Under the pieces are notes generated by a model, which saw only the letters and a program-made list of their open reading frames with translations, did not search any database and was not told the origin of the DNA. A stretch of 10,591 nucleotides of DNA from Actinomycetes bacterium (GTDB taxonomy: Bacteria; Actinomycetota; Coriobacteriia; Coriobacteriales; Eggerthellaceae), in NCBI GenBank assembly GCA_023395755.1, contig JAEWYG010000155.1, forward strand, positions 1 through 10,591. Direction: 5' to 3'. This document shows, piece by piece, positions 5,443 to 10,591 of the stretch (its first letter is position 1; every line of letters starts with the position of its first letter). The position numbers and the translations under genes are program-made.

Positions 5443-6663
5443 ATGAGCGAGTCTGAGATGAAGGCGCTAAAGCGAAAAGCTTGGACTATTATGCTGATTG
5501 TGTTTCTGAGCGGAATTGCACTTGCCTGGGCTCAAAATAAAGTGGTTCCTGTTATCGAAATGCTTCAGATCGATATGGGGCTCGACAAGGCTGCCGCAGG
5601 ATGGGTCTCGTCGATTTTTAGTGTAATGGGTATCGTTCTTGCGCTTCCTGCTGCAGGAATGATGCGTAAGATGGGTGTGAAGCTGACAGGTGTCGTTGCC
5701 ATTGGCGCGACTATCGTTGGTACCGTAATGGGTGTTTTTTCCTCATCAGCCACACTCCTTATATTGAGCCGCGTTGTTGAAGGTTTGGGTTTAGGTTTAA
5801 TTTCAGTATTGGCGCCTGCTGTGATCTCCATGTGGTTTGCTCCAAAGCAGCGAGGTTTGCCTATGGGCATATGGGGTGCTTGGCAAATGGTTGCACAGGC
5901 GGGTACGTTCTTGTTTGCGGGCAATATAATTGGAGCTTTTAATGGCTGGAAAGGTATGTGGTGGGTTGGTCTTGTCCTTCTCTTGCTTTCGATTGTTCTA
6001 TATCTTGCGCAGGTCAAAGCTCCTCCATCAGAATACAACTATGCTGATTCCGAGGACTCTTCGGTCAGTATGCTTACGGTCTTTAAATATAAGTCGGTAT
6101 GGATGATTCTTTTAGTTGCATTTTTCTTCTGCATGGCATGTTTTGGATGGGCGACATGGCAGGCTTCTTTTTGGAGTGAGGTAGGAGGAATAGATCTTGA
6201 TTTGGCGAACAGTATCGTAGGGTGGATATATGTTGCGGAAATCTTCGTTGTAGTTCTTGAAGGATTCATTCTCGATAAGATTAAAAGCCGCAAATTATTT
6301 GGTATTGTGCTGTCGGCCCTGTATGGTGTTTTGCTTCTCTTTTCGTTTTTCAATACCCAATGGATCGGCGTATTGGTTTTTGCTTGCATTTATCCATTTC
6401 TGGAAGGTGCGGTTTGTACAGTATTTTGGACAATTACGCCCCAAGTCACCCCTAAGCCTAGTTTAAGCGCGGCTGCTTTGGCTGTTTTGGTCATTGGGAT
6501 GGATGCGGGAATGATGTTGGGCCCCCCGGTTACGGGAGCTATTATTGAAACGATGGGATGGGGCGCGGCATCCGTAGAAATTGCTATATGCGGTATTCTC
6601 GTCGCCGTGTTCTTTGCATTAACGCAGCTTTACGGTGAAAATGGTGAAAAAATCAAGGGATGA
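5443..6663 (+). CDS. MFS transporter, second paralog
   Basis: A 406-residue twelve-helix permease clearly homologous to its upstream neighbour across the whole length: AQNKVVPVI (30-38), AAGWVSSIFSV (51-61), RVVEGLGLG (110-118), GIWGAWQMVAQ, KAPPSEYNYAD and MLGPPVTGAI. The TM2-TM3 loop reads MMRKMGVKLT (73-82) and so lacks the clean GRFGTRK motif of the first paralog, which hints at a different mechanism or substrate. The start follows AGGGAGGG (5431-5438) with 4 bases spacing. The 89-base gap after the first transporter has no terminator-like hairpin, so both are probably on one transcript. Two related permeases next to one enzyme suggest separate uptake and export, or two related substrates; both are inference. 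Confidence 0.87.
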   Translation: MSESEMKALKRKAWTIMLIVFLSGIALAWAQNKVVPVIEMLQIDMGLDKAAAGWVSSIFSVMGIVLALPAAGMMRKMGVKLTGVVAIGATIVGTVMGVFSSSATLLILSRVVEGLGLGLISVLAPAVISMWFAPKQRGLPMGIWGAWQMVAQAGTFLFAGNIIGAFNGWKGMWWVGLVLLLLSIVLYLAQVKAPPSEYNYADSEDSSVSMLTVFKYKSVWMILLVAFFFCMACFGWATWQASFWSEVGGIDLDLANSIVGWIYVAEIFVVVLEGFILDKIKSRKLFGIVLSALYGVLLLFSFFNTQWIGVLVFACIYPFLEGAVCTVFWTITPQVTPKPSLSAAALAVLVIGMDAGMMLGPPVTGAIIETMGWGAASVEIAICGILVAVFFALTQLYGENGEKIKG

Positions 6664-6674
6664 AATAGTGGAAG

Positions 6675-6708
6675 GAATGGGCGACATTTCGCAAGTTATC
6701 GCCCATTC
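6675..6708. terminator. Hairpin between convergent genes, weak terminator candidate
   Basis: GAATGGGCGA (6675-6684) pairs exactly with TCGCCCATTC (6699-6708) around a 14-base loop, starting 12 bases after the second transporter's stop codon. The sequence that follows on the + strand (AATGCCTGTTTGAG) has only a weak T-tract, and the - strand side is no better. It may slow or stabilise transcripts from either direction. Confidence 0.35.
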
Positions 6709-6830
6709 AATGCCTGTTTGAGTGGTTGCGGATTTCGATTCTATTGGTCGTCGCTGCACCGTTTAGTTTTAGTGGCAGTACCTTCTTGCTACGATGAAAT
6801 TAGCTTTCTTTTTACGCAATAGCTCCAACG
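6709..6830. other. Gene-free spacer between convergent operon and regulator
   Basis: Between the first hairpin and the terminator I find no ORF with a ribosome binding site and no recognisable RNA gene. The stretch has T-rich patches (for example near 6805-6813). A small RNA ending at the terminator at 6831-6869 is possible, but I see no convincing promoter for it. Confidence 0.3.
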
Positions 6831-6869
6831 CTGGAGAAGGTGATTAACGCTTATCTCCAGTCCTTTTTG
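6831..6869 (+). terminator. Rho-independent terminator of the + strand operon
   Basis: CTGGAGA (6831-6837) pairs with TCTCCAG (6854-6860) around a 16-base loop that can pair further with a bulge, and is followed directly by TCCTTTTTGT. This is the orientation needed to stop transcripts from the transporter genes before they run into the convergent regulator. It lies about 170 bases after the last stop codon, which gives a long untranslated tail. A competing small stem CTCCA/TGGAG overlaps its left arm. Confidence 0.6.
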
Positions 6870-6901
6870 TAGTCTCATTGTTTTGAACGCAAGAGAAAAT
6901 G

Positions 6902-9094
6902 CTACTGGTTTTCCTTAAGTTTGCGGTAGAGCGTTGCTTTGCTGATATCGAGTATAGCGGCAGCAGTGGTTATGTTGCCATCCGCTTGGAGTATTGCTTC
7001 GTTGATAGCAATAACCTCCAGTTCTTTGAGAGAGAGCGTAGGTAATGGTCCCTTCGACTCCGCGCGAGAAACTTCGTTTTCTGGCGGAGGATTGAAGAGT
7101 GCGGTGCCAGGCACCTTGAAAGATGAAGACGATTCGTTAGGAAGAATGGGATTGCTTTCTGAGGTGGGGCTTTTTTCGTTTTTTGAGAGTTTTGGTTCGG
7201 GAGCGTTAGCGATGTAGCTGGGGAAGTCGCTCACGAAGATAATGCCGTTTTCACAGGTGTAATAAGCGGCGTAGATGGCATGCTTCAGCTGCCGTACATT
7301 TCCTGGCCAAGCGTATGAGTCAACGAAGCGTGCGGCTTCACTTGATAGCTCCACCTTGCCCCCGTCGGTGCGAACCTGACATTCATTAAGGAAAAAGCGA
7401 GCGAAATAAAGGGCGTCTCCCAAGCGGTCGCGTAGGGGTGGTAAATCAACGGTAAGAACAGAGATGCGATAAAACAAATCCTCACGGAATTCGTGTTGGC
7501 TTACCAACTTCGGAAGGTTTTGATTTGTTGCTGCAACGAGACGGAAGTCTATTTGCTTGTAGGTTTTGCCGCCTACGCGGATAACCCGCTTGTTTTCTAA
7601 AACACGGAGGAGTGTTGCTTGTAGTTCAAGTGGCATGTCGCCAATCTCGTCAAGGAACAGCGTGCCTCCGTCGGCTAGTTCGATCTTGCCTGGCTTGCCG
7701 CCTCGTTCGGCGCCAGTGAAGCTTCCGCTTTCGTAGCCAAATAGTTCGCTCTCGATGAGACGAGGTGGAATGGCTGCACAGTTTATGGACATGAAGGGTC
7801 CATCGGCGCGTGCCTGGTTGTGAATTGACTGGGCGAACAGTTCTTTGCCGGTGCCGCTTTCGCCGATGAGAAGAATGTTTTCATGGGATTGAGCAAAGCG
7901 TGCTGCAAGGTTCTTTGCTTTTGAGATTTGGTAGCTTTTACCCAATATGTCTTTAAAGGTAATCTTTGCTGTATCTCCTACTTTACCGCGTGTTGCCCCA
8001 AGTGTCGAACGTTTTGCTTGGCCAATGGCGATGATGTAGCCTTCGAGGTCGTTCGCACTTCCCGATATTTGGGATACCTTTGCCTCGTGCAACTCGTCAT
8101 CGATAATGATGGTTGTGGCGCCGCCTTGTGCGACCACTTCATTGAAAGGACGACCGTCTCCGAGAATCGTGAGGGCATTCGTTTCCAGTAAATCTTCGGG
8201 TGGCACTTTGAAAAGGTGTGAAGCTTCGGGAGTTGCTAAAGTAATGGTTCCTTCTGCATCGCAAATGATAATACCGCTTTTAACCGTGTTCATAATATTG
8301 CGAGAAAGGCTCTCGAAGCGCTGAGCTTCAAGCGTTGCCTTGCTGTACTTAGACTGGGTTTCAGCGAGCTGGATATCGTAGTCGTCAATGCGTAGTTGGT
8401 CACTGAGAGCAGTAGCTAAGGATGATATAAGACTCATAGCGTGGATAAGAATTTTCTTATCGGACGAGGTAAAAGGTCCGTTGGGAATAGGCTGCGTCAA
8501 CATGAGTGCCCCAATACTGGTGCCACATTGGGTAATGATAGGCGCTGCGCAGGCAATGAGTCCATGGAGGGCAAAGCAGTAGTGCTCTGGCCCGATGATA
8601 ACAAAGGGTTTCTTGTGACGCATGCACAGGGTATGTGCATTTGTCCCCAAATTGCGCTCGTCGCATTGGTAATTCGCTCCCATGAATTGATGTAATTGAA
8701 GGTCTCCGATTTGAAGAAGGGAAGCGCCTTCTATATCAAGAAGCTCAAACGTGTAATCGTTTTGGAGGTTGAGTGATTCTATTTTCTTAATAAGAGACCG
8801 CGCCGTGTCGATGAGTTGAGCGTTGGTGGCAAGCGTTTCTGCATAGGCTTCCTCATCGATATAGGTTCCTAAATCGAGCCTATCGGCACTTAAACCAGAA
8901 TTGCGAGAGCGAATCCACGAATCGGCAACTTCCGGTCGAACGCCGCTTGCTTGATGCGGGTCGGCGTTGTTGTTAAGGAAATTAAGCTTTGCATCCAAGA
9001 TGCGATCCCAGAACGAATCGTCTTCATGCATGGATTTGATAATACGCAGATCACTTGCGTAGACCAGATCCATGCTGCTTGCGGTATCGCTCAC
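6902..9094 (-). CDS. Sigma-54-dependent activator, AcoR-like (GAF-PAS-AAA+-Fis HTH)
   Basis: A 730-residue bacterial enhancer-binding protein. The N-terminal VRPEVADSWIRSRNSG (52-67) is the hallmark of AcoR-type activators and leads into a GAF-like sensory domain (about 90-235). A PAS domain follows (about 262-358). The AAA+ domain (about 378-610) has Walker A GESGTGKE (411-418), the sigma-54 contact loop GSFTGA (457-462, Ser in place of the common Ala), Walker B TLFLDEIGD (478-486) and LPPLRDR (551-557). A Ser/Pro-rich linker (about 630-688) joins it to a Fis-type helix-turn-helix (about 694-728). There is no receiver domain, so control should be by ligand binding rather than phosphorylation. 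The start is GTG at 9094, fixed by a perfect AAGGAGGT (9099-9106) four bases away; an ATG at codon 8 is the alternative. The obvious target is the sigma-54 promoter at 218-233. The gene is convergent with that operon. Confidence 0.93.
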   Translation of the reverse strand: MSDTASSMDLVYASDLRIIKSMHEDDSFWDRILDAKLNFLNNNADPHQASGVRPEVADSWIRSRNSGLSADRLDLGTYIDEEAYAETLATNAQLIDTARSLIKKIESLNLQNDYTFELLDIEGASLLQIGDLQLHQFMGANYQCDERNLGTNAHTLCMRHKKPFVIIGPEHYCFALHGLIACAAPIITQCGTSIGALMLTQPIPNGPFTSSDKKILIHAMSLISSLATALSDQLRIDDYDIQLAETQSKYSKATLEAQRFESLSRNIMNTVKSGIIICDAEGTITLATPEASHLFKVPPEDLLETNALTILGDGRPFNEVVAQGGATTIIIDDELHEAKVSQISGSANDLEGYIIAIGQAKRSTLGATRGKVGDTAKITFKDILGKSYQISKAKNLAARFAQSHENILLIGESGTGKELFAQSIHNQARADGPFMSINCAAIPPRLIESELFGYESGSFTGAERGGKPGKIELADGGTLFLDEIGDMPLELQATLLRVLENKRVIRVGGKTYKQIDFRLVAATNQNLPKLVSQHEFREDLFYRISVLTVDLPPLRDRLGDALYFARFFLNECQVRTDGGKVELSSEAARFVDSYAWPGNVRQLKHAIYAAYYTCENGIIFVSDFPSYIANAPEPKLSKNEKSPTSESNPILPNESSSSFKVPGTALFNPPPENEVSRAESKGPLPTLSLKELEVIAINEAILQADGNITTAAAILDISKATLYRKLKENQ

Positions 9095-9133
9095 GCGGAC
9101 CTCCTTGCGCTATGAATAAACCGTGCAGTGACT

Positions 9134-9139
9134 ATTATA
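9134..9139 (-). promoter_or_regulatory. Candidate -10 element of the activator gene
   Basis: On the - strand the bases read TATAAT, an exact vegetative -10 hexamer, about 40 bases before the GTG start and 28 before its ribosome binding site. No good -35 hexamer stands at 16-18 bases; the nearest is CCTCAA or TTCCTC. If used, the promoter would overlap the beginning of the divergent repeat-protein gene, so the two genes could influence each other. Confidence 0.35.
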
Positions 9140-9148
9140 GGATTAAAG

Positions 9149-10591
9149 ATGAGAGTTGAGGAAGAGAATCATTTTGAGAATAGCTCCGACATTCGGAGTC
9201 TTTCTGCAATGCCCTCGCTTTCGCGCGATTTTTGTGGGCGGAAACCGTGGGGTCTTGATGCAAAGGGTGTCGAGATTGACCCCTCGGAGTGGGGGTTTGA
9301 TCATGGAATTCGCCGTTCTCCTGCCGAAGAGCTGGTTTCAAAAGGATTTTCTACAACGAAGCGCGAACGTATCTATGAAGGTGGAGAAGAATATTGCTAT
9401 GGCGTCTACCGCTATTGCTTGCGTGAAAACGGTTCGGCGCGCTTGGTTGCATATGAGGGGAACGCATCTCGAATAGAGGTGCCGGAGGCTGTTGAGGGCT
9501 TTAGTGTTACCTCTCTCGCTACTAATTTGTTCAAAGGCCACAAGGAGTTACAGAGCGTTTTCCTACCCGATTCCGTGGAACAGGTGGGAAATCATGTGTT
9601 CGATGGATGCATCAATTTGAGAAGTGTCCGATTGTCGGCATCATTGAATAAGGTGAATCCTACGTTGTTTGTAGGATGTCGTGCACTGGCGGAGGTGACG
9701 TTCTCTCATCCGGTGGTGCGCCTCGAAAGTAATTGGTTTTCGGATTCTTCGATAACGCGCATTCATCTGGGGGCGTTAGTGTGTTCTTTTGAGGCAAGTC
9801 CGCTGTGCTTGCCTTACCTCAATCAGATATCTGTCGATGCAGAAAACCAAAGTTTTGCCACCGATGGAAAGGCGCTTTTCTCAAAGGATCACACGTGCTT
9901 CTACCGGTTGGTTGTTCCCTGTGGAACCTATGAAGTGCCAGGACCTTGTGTTGACATTGGGGAGCGTGCTTTCGATTCGCTGTCAAATCTGAAAGAAGTA
10001 TCGCTACCTCGCACGGTTCGACGTATTGGGCGTTTGGCGTTTGCAAAAACAGGCTTGTTGTCGGTACCTATTCCTCTGTCGGTAGAGTCTATCGGAGAGA
10101 AGGCATTTTATCACTGTGCTCAGTTGTCTTTTGTTGCTCTCCCGCAGGGATTAAAGAGCATTGAAGAAGAGGCATTTGCCTTTTCACGTGTTGGTCAATT
10201 CGAGCTTCCGGCCACACTTGAGCACGTGGGATTTCGAGCTTTCGACCACACGCCTGCGCAGGCGTGTATAGGGGAGGGATCTCTCTCGATTGCTGAGGGC
10301 AACCGTTTCCTTGATATAGATCGCCAGGGTGGTCTGTATCGTCACGATGTATTCGTTGAACTTATTGGTAACGTTAAAAAGTACGAGGTGCGTCGCGGTA
10401 CACACATCATAGGAGACCATGCGTTCAAGCGCCACGGAAGCGTGTGCGTTGTGGAGTTGCCCGAAGGTGTTTTCTCGGTGGGTCAGGAGGCATTTCGGGG
10501 TAACCGTCAGCTGTGTCGTGTCGATTTACCCGAGAGTCTTGAGTGTATTGGGGCTCGAGCGTTTTTGGACACTGCCCTAGAAACGCTGTAT
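9149..10591 (+). CDS. BspA-like leucine-rich-repeat protein, partial at right edge
   Basis: The frame starting at ATG 9149 stays open to the end of the window, giving 481 residues without a stop, so the C-terminus is missing. After a charged N-terminal region (1-110) with no repeats come LRR_5/BspA-type units of about 23 residues, for example LPDSVEQVGNHVFDGCINL (139-157), LPRTVRRIGRLAF (286-298), IPLSVESIGEKAFYHCAQL (308-326) and LPESLECIGARAF (460-472). Interruptions such as VDAENQSFATDGKALFS (229-245) are typical of this family. No signal peptide or membrane helix is visible at the N-terminus, though many BspA-like proteins are surface-exposed; the anchor, if any, must be beyond the edge. 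AGGA (9139-9142) precedes the ATG at 6 bases; a GTG at 9128 is the alternative start. It diverges from the activator gene across only 54 bases. Such repeats usually mediate protein or host-surface binding. A link to the redox operon is not evident. Confidence 0.85.
   Translation, partial: MRVEEENHFENSSDIRSLSAMPSLSRDFCGRKPWGLDAKGVEIDPSEWGFDHGIRRSPAEELVSKGFSTTKRERIYEGGEEYCYGVYRYCLRENGSARLVAYEGNASRIEVPEAVEGFSVTSLATNLFKGHKELQSVFLPDSVEQVGNHVFDGCINLRSVRLSASLNKVNPTLFVGCRALAEVTFSHPVVRLESNWFSDSSITRIHLGALVCSFEASPLCLPYLNQISVDAENQSFATDGKALFSKDHTCFYRLVVPCGTYEVPGPCVDIGERAFDSLSNLKEVSLPRTVRRIGRLAFAKTGLLSVPIPLSVESIGEKAFYHCAQLSFVALPQGLKSIEEEAFAFSRVGQFELPATLEHVGFRAFDHTPAQACIGEGSLSIAEGNRFLDIDRQGGLYRHDVFVELIGNVKKYEVRRGTHIIGDHAFKRHGSVCVVELPEGVFSVGQEAFRGNRQLCRVDLPESLECIGARAFLDTALETLY

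Noticed and set aside
8106..8695. Several + strand frames opposite the activator gene
   Set aside because: They are antisense to the GAF/PAS part of a well-supported protein and show no domain or ribosome binding site.
1..10591. CRISPR array, tRNA, rRNA, transposase or phage genes
   Set aside because: No regularly spaced direct repeats, no RNA gene signature, and no transposase or integrase motif seen on either strand.

Overview
The window looks like an accessory locus of an anaerobic gut or oral actinobacterium, most probably of the family Eggerthellaceae (Coriobacteriia). This is judged from protein style only: a cytoplasmic molybdopterin oxidoreductase with an APGCHNGC iron-sulfur motif, a short multi-cysteine ferredoxin, a small protein starting MCYRP with a zinc ribbon, a pair of MFS transporters, an AcoR-like sigma-54 activator and a BspA-like leucine-rich-repeat protein. 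Species cannot be named. Base composition is moderate and drops from the enzyme genes to the transporter genes.

Layout. Bases 1-342 hold no convincing gene but carry a clear sigma-54 (-24/-12) promoter at 218-233, preceded by an 11-bp inverted repeat (167-207) and followed by a leader with two small hairpins. Seven genes then run on the + strand: a 56-residue charged protein (343-513), a 779-residue molybdenum oxidoreductase catalytic subunit (559-2898), its probable two-cluster ferredoxin partner (2900-3244), a zinc-ribbon protein with an Ala/Pro-rich tail (3325-3588), a 16-cysteine double zinc-module protein (3640-3981), and two paralogous MFS transporters (4097-5353 and 5443-6663). A 32-base perfect palindrome lies between the ferredoxin and the first zinc-ribbon gene. 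A hairpin with a T-tract (6831-6869) probably ends the unit. Convergent to it, on the - strand, is a 730-residue sigma-54-dependent activator with GAF, PAS, AAA+ and Fis-type HTH domains (6902-9094). Diverging from the activator is a BspA-like repeat protein that starts at 9149 and stays open to the right edge of the window.

How it may work together (inference). The activator would sense a small molecule through GAF/PAS, bind the inverted repeat or another upstream site, and switch on the sigma-54 promoter. The transporters would move the substrate and product of a cytoplasmic Mo-bisPGD enzyme fed with electrons by the small ferredoxin. The architecture resembles the inducible, substrate-specific catechol dehydroxylase loci of gut Eggerthellaceae, but the substrate cannot be read from sequence. 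The two zinc-binding proteins inside the operon have no assigned role and are the least explained part of the locus.
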